Source of the DNA: CALBPI01 sp039814545
Lineage (GTDB): Bacteria; Pseudomonadota; Gammaproteobacteria; Steroidobacterales; Woeseiaceae
Reading direction: 5' to 3'
Assembly (NCBI GenBank): GCA_039814545.1
Contig: JBCCBB010000057.1
Coordinates: 1 to 19,002, forward strand
DNA: 19,002 bases
In this document: piece after piece, positions 1 through 6,678 of the stretch
Layout of the letters: every line of letters begins with the position of its first letter
How positions within the stretch are numbered: position 1 is the first letter of the stretch
Notes under the pieces: generated by a model
Database searches by the model: none
Seen by the model: the letters and a program-made list of their open reading frames with translations, nothing else
What the model was told of the DNA's origin: nothing
Position numbers and translations under genes: made by a program

Positions 1-86
1 CAGCGCAGCTTACCTGGCTGCTCGCCGAAAACTTCGACATCGAGTACGACCAGCTGGAATTGGTCAACTGGTACCGACTGCATTGA
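1..86 (+). CDS. C-terminal fragment of an unrecognised protein
   Basis: An open frame enters from the left edge (codons begin at base 3) and ends at the TGA at 84-86, giving 27 residues: acidic and aromatic, reading LTWLLAENFDIEYDQLELVN and ending in a WYRLH tail. It is taken as coding because a strong rho-independent terminator follows 25 bases after the stop on the same strand. The visible part is too short to assign a family, and I do not recognise it. The rest of the gene lies outside the window. Confidence 0.6.
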   Translation, partial: AQLTWLLAENFDIEYDQLELVNWYRLH

Positions 87-110
87 GTGATTTGTGATTT
101 CCCCCTGATT

Positions 111-138
111 GCCCGGTCCCCCCGCCGGGCTTTTTTTT
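111..138 (+). terminator. Rho-independent terminator after the left-edge gene
   Basis: A perfect 6 bp GC-only stem (GCCCGG at 111-116 pairing with CCGGGC at 125-130) encloses an 8-base loop and is followed at once by eight T residues (131-138). The T tract lies on the right, so it ends + strand transcription of the gene stopping at 86. It has no T tract in the other direction and so is unlikely to be an efficient terminator for the converging minus-strand gene. Confidence 0.88.
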
Positions 139-163
139 GCCCGCAAGAAACACAAGGCGCCTG

Positions 164-997
164 TCAGGATGCCAGCACGAGTTCGTAGCTTGTGTACTTG
201 CGTACGTTGAGCACGCCGTTCTCGAAGATCAGGTATTGACCTTTGATGCCATCGAGACGAGCGCTCACCTCGGGCGACTTGTCCAGATTGTGCGACTTGA
301 TCTTCTCGGGCCAGATGTCGACGGGGTAGCTGATGTGCGTGTCCTCGGCCTCAACGCGCTCGAATACGGCGTCGTCGAACCGGCCCTCAAACTGTGCCGA
401 TACGGCATCGAGCGTCTCCGAAGTTGCGTCGAGCAGTTCTTCGGCATGGCTGGCCAGATCGATGGGCTCGGCATCGCCGCGCAACATCTTGCGCCAGTCC
501 GTGCGGTCACTGACGTGCTGACTCATGGCGTGCTCGATCAGCCCCGCCACGTGGCGTGACCGGGTACGCAACACGGACAGGGCCTGCGTGGCGCCCTGAT
601 CGATCCAGCGTGTGGGCAGCTGATCCTGGCGTGTGATGCCAACCTTGAGGCCCGATGAGTTGGCGAGGTAGACAAAGTGGTCCTGGTAGCAGTGGGTCTG
701 CCCCCAGTCGGGCTCGCGGCAGGTGCCCGCGTCGAAATGGCAGGTGTGCGGACGAACGATGCACATGTCGCAGGCGGCCAGCCTCTGGCTGCAGGGGAAG
801 CAGTAGCCCTGGCTGTAGCTCTTCTTAGTCTTGCGGCCGCAATTGCTGCAGTGGATGTTGCCGGTGAAGGTCAGCGTCACGGTCTCGCCGATGAGCGGAT
901 TCATGTCGAGGCGCGCGTCGTCGAGCCGCATGGTGTAGAGCACGGGATCCTCATGGCTCACCGCCATCTTCTCTGCGTGGCCCTGTATTTCGGTCAT
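164..997 (-). CDS. DUF2797 family protein, Cys-rich, GIY-YIG-like
   Basis: A 277-residue protein. The N-terminal half is rich in cysteines that look like metal ligands: C50/C53, C66/C69, C76/C79, C86, C93 and C103, the last beside H102. They are followed by a GIY-YIG-like segment at about 109-123 (VYLANSSGLKVGITR), then R130-W131 and E155. This arrangement is what I know as DUF2797, a family of unknown function related to GIY-YIG nucleases; nuclease activity here is inference. The ATG at 997 is chosen because a G-rich Shine-Dalgarno (GGGGG) lies just upstream; an in-frame ATG at 1048 would run into the lipA leader. The gene is transcribed divergently from lipA and stands alone on its strand. 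DNA or RNA binding through the zinc-ribbon-like part is possible but not shown. Confidence 0.85.
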   Translation of the reverse strand: MTEIQGHAEKMAVSHEDPVLYTMRLDDARLDMNPLIGETVTLTFTGNIHCSNCGRKTKKSYSQGYCFPCSQRLAACDMCIVRPHTCHFDAGTCREPDWGQTHCYQDHFVYLANSSGLKVGITRQDQLPTRWIDQGATQALSVLRTRSRHVAGLIEHAMSQHVSDRTDWRKMLRGDAEPIDLASHAEELLDATSETLDAVSAQFEGRFDDAVFERVEAEDTHISYPVDIWPEKIKSHNLDKSPEVSARLDGIKGQYLIFENGVLNVRKYTSYELVLAS

Positions 998-1088
998 GCT
1001 GCCCCCATGTCTCAGGCTTGTGGCGCTATCCCGGCTGCGCGCCGGCATGAGACAATACCCGATCGGCGCTCAAACCGCAGGAACCCGC
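998..1088. promoter_or_regulatory. Divergent intergenic region between DUF2797 gene and lipA
   Basis: This 91-base gap separates two divergent start codons and should hold both promoters. On the minus strand TTGTCT (1055-1050) and GATAGC (1030-1025) are 19 bases apart, a poor match to -35/-10. On the plus strand GACAAT (1051-1056) could be a -10 for lipA, without a clear -35. An AGGA at 1079-1082 sits 6 bases before the lipA ATG and is a good ribosome binding site. The promoters are inferred from position, not from strong motifs. Confidence 0.3.
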
Positions 1089-2165
1089 ATGGCCGACCGA
1101 ATCACCCCAAAACCGACCCCATCCGCGCTCAAGGGCACGGCGAGCGGCGACGCCCGCCCGGGCTCGACGTTGCGTGGCATCCCCGTGGTCACGAGCGGCC
1201 AGAAGTACGCCCACGAGGCGGGCTTCAAGGCCATCAAGGATGGGGTCAAGCAACGCGGTGATCGGGGCACGGCACCCCGCGGCGACAAGCCCAAATGGCT
1301 GCGTGCCAAGATGCCAGCCGGTGCCAAATTCTCGGCCGTGAAGAAGACGGTCCGCGAGGGACGCCTGAGCACCGTCTGCGAAGAGTCGAAGTGCCCCAAC
1401 ATCGGCGAGTGCTGGAATGCGGGCACGGCCACGATCATGGTCATGGGCAGCGTGTGCACGCGGGCCTGCCAGTTCTGCTCGGTCGACACGGGTAACCCCA
1501 AAGGCTGGCTTGACCACGAAGAACCTGAGAACACGGCAATCGCCGTTGAGTCCATGGGGCTCAAATACATCGTGCTCACGTCTGTCGACCGCGACGACCT
1601 GCCTGATGGGGGCGCTGCGCACTACGCGGCCTGCGTCCGGGCAATCAAGACACGCACGCCCGAGACGGCCGTCGAGGCGCTGACACCCGACTTCAGCGGC
1701 AACACGGCGCATGTGACCACGGTGCTCGATTCCGGTCTTGAAGTCTTCGCGCAGAACGTCGAGACGGTGGAGCGCCTGACGCATCCGGTGCGCGATCCTC
1801 GCGCAGGCTACCGCCAGACGTTGGACGTGCTTCACTTTGCCAAGCAGCACCGTCCTGATGTGCTGACCAAAACGAGCCTCATGCTGGGTTTGGGCGAGAC
1901 GGACGAAGAGATCTTAAAGACGCTCGACGACCTCGCCGAGATTGGCTGCGACATCGTCACTTTCGGTCAGTACCTGCGACCTACGGTCAACCATTTGCCT
2001 GTGGAACGCTATGTCACGCCTGACGAGTTCCTGGCCTACCGTGAGGCGGGCCTGAAGCGAGGCTTCCTTGAGGTGGTGTCGGGCCCGCTTGTACGGTCGA
2101 GCTACCGCGCGGAGCGCGTGCTCGAGAAGAACAACGTCGGTTTCGACGCCGCGGCGACGTCCTGA
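1089..2165 (+). CDS. lipA: Lipoyl synthase LipA
   Basis: A 358-residue radical SAM enzyme that inserts two sulfur atoms into protein-bound octanoyl groups to make the lipoyl cofactor of pyruvate and 2-oxoglutarate dehydrogenases and the glycine cleavage H protein. Both cluster motifs are intact: the auxiliary CX4CX5C (C97, C102, C108) and the radical SAM CX3CX2C (C123, C127, C130). The C-terminal RSSY motif (336-339) supplies the serine ligand of the auxiliary cluster. The N-terminal part before C97 is about 29 residues longer than in E. coli LipA and is rich in Lys, Arg and Pro. The ATG at 1089 has AGGA six bases upstream; an earlier in-frame ATG at 1047 is less likely. No lipB lies beside it, so octanoyl transfer must be encoded elsewhere. 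sohB follows after 17 bases. Confidence 0.97.
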   Translation: MADRITPKPTPSALKGTASGDARPGSTLRGIPVVTSGQKYAHEAGFKAIKDGVKQRGDRGTAPRGDKPKWLRAKMPAGAKFSAVKKTVREGRLSTVCEESKCPNIGECWNAGTATIMVMGSVCTRACQFCSVDTGNPKGWLDHEEPENTAIAVESMGLKYIVLTSVDRDDLPDGGAAHYAACVRAIKTRTPETAVEALTPDFSGNTAHVTTVLDSGLEVFAQNVETVERLTHPVRDPRAGYRQTLDVLHFAKQHRPDVLTKTSLMLGLGETDEEILKTLDDLAEIGCDIVTFGQYLRPTVNHLPVERYVTPDEFLAYREAGLKRGFLEVVSGPLVRSSYRAERVLEKNNVGFDAAATS

Positions 2166-2179
2166 TTGCGTAGCGCAAT
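2165..2179. repeat. Short perfect inverted repeat between lipA and sohB
   Basis: ATTGCG (2165-2170) and CGCAAT (2174-2179) form a perfect 6 bp inverted repeat around a 3-base centre. It begins on the last base of the lipA stop and ends three bases before the sohB ATG. No T tract follows, so it is not a standard terminator. In mRNA it would fold exactly where the sohB ribosome binding site should be, and no good Shine-Dalgarno is visible there. Confidence 0.5.
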
Positions 2180-2182
2180 GCC

Positions 2183-3205
2183 ATGAGTACTTTTCTCACC
2201 GATTACGGCCTGTTTCTTGCCAAGACGCTGACGTTCCTCGTCGCGATCTTTGTCGTGTTCGCCATGGCGGCGGCATTCTCCAAACGCCAGCAGCAGTCGG
2301 AGACGCTGCGCGTCGACAAGCTCAACGACAAGTACAAGAACCTGGCACGTTCGCTGCGCCGGGCCATCACGAGCGGCGACGCGCTGAAGGCGCTCAAAAA
2401 GAAACAGAAAGCCGACCGCAAGGCCGACAAGCAAGACGACACGTCGCGACCCAGGACGTTCCTGCTCGACTTCAAGGGTGACATCCGTGCCCAGGGCGTG
2501 GCTTCGCTGCGCGAAGAGATCACGGCCGTCCTGGCTGTCGCCGGAGAGGGTGACGAGTTGCTGCTGCGGCTAGAAAACCCGGGCGGCATGGTGCACGAAC
2601 ACGGTCTTGCGTGCGCGCAACTTGCACGCGTGCGCGACGCGGGGATCCGGCTCACGGTCGCTGTAGACAAGGTGGCGGCCAGTGGGGGTTACCTCATGGC
2701 CTGCGTGGCCGACCGCATTCTCGCGGCGCCGTTTTCGATCGTGGGCTCCATCGGTGTGCTCGCGCAGTTGCCCAATTTCAACCGACTGCTCGAAGAGAAG
2801 GGCGTCGATTTCGAACAGGTAACGGCCGGCAAGTACAAGCGCACGGTGACGATGTTTGGCAAGAATACGGACGAGGATCGGGCCAAGCTCAAGGAAGAAC
2901 TCGAGGACGTTCACCGGCTATTTAAGGCCGTCGTATCGCGTTACCGGCCCGACATGGATCTCGAGCGCGTGGCGACGGGCGAACACTGGTTGGGAACGCA
3001 GGCGCTCGAATTAGGTCTCATAGATGAGATCACGACGAGTGACGCCTGGCTTGCAGAAGCGTTAGACGCGCGTGATATTTTCTCGGTTAACTATGAGATC
3101 AAACGCCCGTTGCAGCAGCGGCTCTCGGGCGCCGTCGACAGCGCAGTATCGCGGTTTGTCGACAGCCTGCGCGGCGGCATGTCCATGCTGCGGCGCAGGT
3201 CCTGA
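2183..3205 (+). CDS. sohB: SohB-type inner-membrane S49 serine protease
   Basis: A 340-residue protease of the S49 (SppA/SohB) family. An N-terminal hydrophobic helix at about 9-31 anchors it in the inner membrane. A Lys-rich linker (about 46-90) precedes the ClpP-like protease domain. The nucleophile is S167 in the AASGGYLMA motif. The general base is probably K219 in AGKYKRT; the 52-residue spacing matches the Ser-Lys dyad spacing of B. subtilis SppA. A single protease domain together with an N-terminal anchor and basic linker fits SohB better than the two-domain SppA. The family degrades membrane-bound peptides; the substrate here is unknown. It lies between lipA and an M48 lipoprotein protease, 16 bases upstream of the latter, probably in one transcript. 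Confidence 0.92.
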   Translation: MSTFLTDYGLFLAKTLTFLVAIFVVFAMAAAFSKRQQQSETLRVDKLNDKYKNLARSLRRAITSGDALKALKKKQKADRKADKQDDTSRPRTFLLDFKGDIRAQGVASLREEITAVLAVAGEGDELLLRLENPGGMVHEHGLACAQLARVRDAGIRLTVAVDKVAASGGYLMACVADRILAAPFSIVGSIGVLAQLPNFNRLLEEKGVDFEQVTAGKYKRTVTMFGKNTDEDRAKLKEELEDVHRLFKAVVSRYRPDMDLERVATGEHWLGTQALELGLIDEITTSDAWLAEALDARDIFSVNYEIKRPLQQRLSGAVDSAVSRFVDSLRGGMSMLRRRS

Positions 3206-3221
3206 CAACGGAGCTCACGCC

Positions 3222-4055
3222 ATGACTACAAGCGCGTTTCGCAGAATCACATCGACGACCCTCGCGGTAGCCGCGCTGGCCACCTTCTCGGGCTGCGCGT
3301 CGATGGTGTCCGACGCCGATCTCAATGCGCAGGGCCGCGCCACCTTCGAGAAGATGCGGTCCGAAGTGCCGCTCGTTCGCGACCGCCCGACCATCGAGTT
3401 CGTCTCCTGCGTGGCTGACGCCATCGTCACCCAGCTGGACGGTGAAGCTGCGGCCTACGAGTGGGAGCTTGCGATCTTCGATCAGCAGCCCGTCAATGCA
3501 TTCGTGCTGCCGGGTGGCAAGATCAGCGTCTACAAGGGGCTCTTGGGCATCACCAAGAACGATGCGCAGCTCGCGGCCGTAATGGGTCACGAGGTGGCAC
3601 ACGTGACGCAGCGCCACCCCGCCGAACGTATGGCGCGCACCAAGGCCACACAGGTCGGTGTTGGGGTCTTGTCCGGCATTGTCGGCGGCACACCCATTGC
3701 CGCGCAGAGCGCATCGACAGCACTGCAGATCGGTGCGCAACTCGGCCTGCTGCTGCCGTTCAACCGCGGCCAGGAAAACGAAGCCGACCGCGTCGGCCTC
3801 ATGTATATGGCCAAGGCGGGCTTCGACCCGCGCGAGAGCATCAAGCTCTGGCAGAACATGCAGAACAGCAAGGACAACGAGCCGCCGGAGTTCATGTCGA
3901 CGCACCCGTCGAGTGACACGCGTATCGACCGCCTTGTCGACCTGTTGCCGGCGGCGCTGCTCGAGTACAACAAGGCGCGGTCAGCGGGTCTGCGGCCCAA
4001 CTGCCCGCGGCCGACTTACCTCGATCCGCCCAAGAAGCCTGCCGGCAAGACCTAG
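3222..4055 (+). CDS. M48 family zinc metalloprotease lipoprotein
   Basis: A 277-residue predicted lipoprotein. A hydrophobic signal segment ends in the lipobox FSGC, so C25 should be lipidated. The gluzincin motif HEVAH (H123, E124, H127) is intact, and the third zinc ligand is probably E185 in the ENEAD motif at 185-189. This is the M48 layout seen in periplasmic or outer-membrane-linked peptidases such as LoiP and YcaL, but there are no TPR repeats as in BepA. The residue after the lipidated Cys is Ala, not Asp, which favours sorting to the outer membrane. The ATG at 3222 has GGAG at 3210-3213 and gives a proper signal peptide; an upstream ATG at 3072 would lie within sohB and is rejected. 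A role in envelope protein quality control is inferred from the family and from the sohB neighbour. Confidence 0.92.
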   Translation: MTTSAFRRITSTTLAVAALATFSGCASMVSDADLNAQGRATFEKMRSEVPLVRDRPTIEFVSCVADAIVTQLDGEAAAYEWELAIFDQQPVNAFVLPGGKISVYKGLLGITKNDAQLAAVMGHEVAHVTQRHPAERMARTKATQVGVGVLSGIVGGTPIAAQSASTALQIGAQLGLLLPFNRGQENEADRVGLMYMAKAGFDPRESIKLWQNMQNSKDNEPPEFMSTHPSSDTRIDRLVDLLPAALLEYNKARSAGLRPNCPRPTYLDPPKKPAGKT

Positions 4056-4058
4056 CGC

Positions 4059-5075
4059 GTGCCCGCGCTGATCACGGCCAGCCGGCGCGGGTTGGAATGC
4101 GCCGCGGGCGGCTTTTGCATCGACCCGATGCGACCGTCGGATCTGGCGCTCATCACACATGCGCATGCAGACCACGCGCGGCGCGGTGCCGCGCGCTACA
4201 TTGCGGCACGCGACAGCGTTCCGATTCTGCGCCAGCGCTTGGGCGACGATCAGCACATCGATGCCGTCGACTACGGCGAGTCGATTCAGCTGGGCGATAC
4301 CACGGTCAGTTTCCACTCGGCCGGACACGTTCTCGGCTCGGCCCAGATCCGCGTCGAGCGTGGCGGTGAGGTGTGGGTCGCGAGCGGTGATTTCAAACGC
4401 GACGACGATCCGACCTGCGCGCCCTTCGAGGTCGTGCCCTGCGATGTCTTCATCACTGAGGCCACCTTTGCGCTGCCTGTGTACCGCTGGCCGCCGGCGA
4501 GCGAGGTGGCGCGCGAGATTTTCGACTGGTGGCAGTCCAATCAGCGCGCGGGTCGGCCCAGCGTGTTGTTCAGCTACGCGTTTGGCAAAGCGCAACGCGT
4601 GTTGGCGGAGCTGGCCCCGCTAACGCAGCAACCCGCCTACGTACACGGCGCCGTGCACACCATCACCGAGCTCTACCGTGACGCGGGGGTGGCGATGCTC
4701 GAGACGGTTCCCGTTGACGGCCGGGAGCGACGCGACTATGCGGGCGAGCTTGTCATCGCGCCGCCCGGTGCCGCGGGTTCGCGCTGGATGCGTCGGTTCA
4801 AAGGTGCGCAGACGGGGTTTTGCTCAGGCTGGATGCGCGTTCGCGGCAATCGGCGACGACGCGGCTACGACCGCGGTTTTGTGTTGTCGGATCATGCGGA
4901 CTGGCCGTCGTTGCTCGCGACCATCGAAGACGTTGGCGCGTCGCGGGTCCTGACGACACACGGCCACAGCGACACCCTCGTGCGGCTGCTGCGCGAGCGT
5001 GGTGTGGACGCCGCGGAACTCGACATCGGACCGCTCGAGGGCGACCAGGACGTAGCCGATGCAGCGCTTCACTGA
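4059..5075 (+). CDS. Ligase-associated DNA damage response exonuclease (MBL/beta-CASP)
   Basis: A 338-residue metallo-beta-lactamase/beta-CASP nuclease, related to SNM1/Artemis and to mRNA 3'-end processing factors. The metal-binding HxHxDH motif is H34-A-H36-A-D38-H39. Further ligands are H90 (SAGHVLGSAQ), D111 (SGDFK) and the late histidines H279 (SDHADW) and H301 (TTHGHSD). The family is known as the exonuclease of the ligase-linked repair cluster (TIGR04122 as I recall it). The start is a GTG at 4059, three bases after the upstream stop and with no clear Shine-Dalgarno, so coupling to the M48 gene is likely. Its last 17 bases overlap the ligase gene. Resection of damaged ends before ligation is the expected role. 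Confidence 0.93.
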   Translation: MPALITASRRGLECAAGGFCIDPMRPSDLALITHAHADHARRGAARYIAARDSVPILRQRLGDDQHIDAVDYGESIQLGDTTVSFHSAGHVLGSAQIRVERGGEVWVASGDFKRDDDPTCAPFEVVPCDVFITEATFALPVYRWPPASEVAREIFDWWQSNQRAGRPSVLFSYAFGKAQRVLAELAPLTQQPAYVHGAVHTITELYRDAGVAMLETVPVDGRERRDYAGELVIAPPGAAGSRWMRRFKGAQTGFCSGWMRVRGNRRRRGYDRGFVLSDHADWPSLLATIEDVGASRVLTTHGHSDTLVRLLRERGVDAAELDIGPLEGDQDVADAALH

Positions 5076-6678
5076 GCTCTACCGCACGCTCGACCAGACC
5101 ACCTCTACCAACGCCAAGGTGGCCGCGATGGTTGAGTACTTCGGGGCCGCGCCCGGCGCCGACCAGGCCTGGGCCGTGTACTTTCTGTCGGGACGCCGCC
5201 TGCGCCGTCTTGTGGGCGCCAGCTTGTTGCGACAGTGGCTGGCCGAGAGCTCCGAGCTGCCAGAGTGGCTTGTCGAGCAGACCTACGCGAGCGTGGGTGA
5301 TCTTGCGGAGACGATTGCGCTGTTACTCGCGGACCGCGTGGCGCCCGATCCGTTCGCACAGCTAGGGCTCGCAGATTTCGTCGAGGGCGACCTGCTGACC
5401 CTGCGTGGGCTCGAGGATGACGACGCACGCCGCGTGCGTGTGACGGGCTGGTGGCAGTCGCTGCCTTATGACGCCTGCTATCTCGTCAACAAGCTCATGA
5501 CGGGCGCGCTGCGCGTTGGTGTGTCGCAGACGCTCGTGGCGACGGCACTGGCGCAGGTATCGGGCCTGCCGCGCCCCGTGATCCTGCACCGGCTCATGGG
5601 TGAGTGGACGCCCGACGCCAAGTTCGCTGCGGCGCTGCTGGCCGAGGACGACGGCGCGGCAGTGCTGTCGCGACCCTACCCGTACTGCCTGGCCAGCCCC
5701 ATCGAGAAACAACCCGGCGAGTTGTCCATTGACGAGGTTGCCACGCAGCTTGGTGATGTCGCCGACTGGCAGGCCGAGTGGAAATGGGACGGTATTCGCG
5801 GCCAGCTCATTCGGCGCGAGGGCCAGACCTTTCTCTGGTCACGCGGTGAAGAACTCATCACGGGCCAGTTTCCAGAACTTGCTGAGGCCGCCGAGGCGCT
5901 GCCCGAAGGCACCGTGCTCGACGGCGAGGTGCTGGCCTGGCAAGACGGCGCGCCCATGCCGTTCTCGGCGCTGCAACGGCGCATCGGGCGCAAGAAGCCC
6001 GGCGCCAAGACGCTCGCCGACTATCCCGTCATTTTGCGCTGCTACGACCTGCTCGAGTTGGGCAATGTCGACATGCGCGAACAGCCACTCGCCGACCGCC
6101 GCGCGCAGCTCGAGTCCCTGGCGACCGCGTTCCCCGAACGCATACACCTGTCCGAGGTGCTCGAGGCGCCCAGCTGGTCGGCGCTGGCCGAGCAGCGCCA
6201 GGATTCGCGCAAGCGCGCCGTTGAAGGTCTCATGCTCAAGCATCGGGCTAGCCACTACGGCACGGGCCGGCAGCGTGGGCTCTGGTGGAAGTGGAAGATA
6301 GAACCGCACACTGTCGACGCCGTGATGCTCTACGCACAGCCCGGCCACGGGCGCCGCGCCAACCTCTACACTGACTACACCTTTGCCGTGTGGGACGGCG
6401 AGTTGCTCGTGCCCATCGCCAAAGCCTACTCGGGACTCGACAACCAGGAGATCGACGAGCTCGACCGCTGGATCCGACGCAACACGCGTGAGCGCTTTGG
6501 ACCCGTGCGATCGGTCGAACCCGTGCAGGTGTTCGAGTTGGCGTTCGAGGCCATCGCGCGCTCGACGCGGCACAAGTCGGGCATTGCCGTGCGCTTTCCG
6601 CGCATCCGGCGCTGGCGCAAGGAACTCGCGCCTGCTGAGGCGGATACGCTCGCGAGTCTCGAGGCCCTGCTGCCATGA
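5059..6678 (+). CDS. ATP-dependent DNA ligase (cisplatin damage response type)
   Basis: A 539-residue ATP-dependent DNA ligase. An all-alpha N-terminal DNA-binding domain (about 1-200) is followed by the nucleotidyltransferase domain. Motif I is K242-W-D-G with K242 as the adenylated lysine; then come SRGEE (261-265), LDGEV (287-291), CYDLLEL (328-334), EGLMLK (389-394) and WWKWK (409-413). A C-terminal OB domain follows. It seals nicks using ATP and is distinct from the essential NAD-dependent LigA. The N-terminal domain sets it apart from the short LigD/LigC-type ligases and matches the family found beside Lhr-Core helicases (TIGR04120 as I recall it). The ATG at 5059 has AGGA about 8 bases upstream; its stop overlaps the helicase start in ATGA. 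Confidence 0.96.
   Translation: MQRFTELYRTLDQTTSTNAKVAAMVEYFGAAPGADQAWAVYFLSGRRLRRLVGASLLRQWLAESSELPEWLVEQTYASVGDLAETIALLLADRVAPDPFAQLGLADFVEGDLLTLRGLEDDDARRVRVTGWWQSLPYDACYLVNKLMTGALRVGVSQTLVATALAQVSGLPRPVILHRLMGEWTPDAKFAAALLAEDDGAAVLSRPYPYCLASPIEKQPGELSIDEVATQLGDVADWQAEWKWDGIRGQLIRREGQTFLWSRGEELITGQFPELAEAAEALPEGTVLDGEVLAWQDGAPMPFSALQRRIGRKKPGAKTLADYPVILRCYDLLELGNVDMREQPLADRRAQLESLATAFPERIHLSEVLEAPSWSALAEQRQDSRKRAVEGLMLKHRASHYGTGRQRGLWWKWKIEPHTVDAVMLYAQPGHGRRANLYTDYTFAVWDGELLVPIAKAYSGLDNQEIDELDRWIRRNTRERFGPVRSVEPVQVFELAFEAIARSTRHKSGIAVRFPRIRRWRKELAPAEADTLASLEALLP

Noticed and set aside
998..1048. Start of the DUF2797 gene at 1048
   Set aside because: It would place the start beside the lipA leader and adds 17 residues with no family character; the ATG at 997 has a G-rich Shine-Dalgarno.
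1026..1850. 274-codon minus-strand frame across lipA
   Set aside because: Antisense to the conserved radical SAM core; no recognisable domain and no fitting ribosome binding site.
3072..3221. Upstream extension of the M48 protease to an ATG at 3072
   Set aside because: It would add 50 residues overlapping sohB and bury the signal peptide; the ATG at 3222 has GGAG and gives a normal lipoprotein signal.
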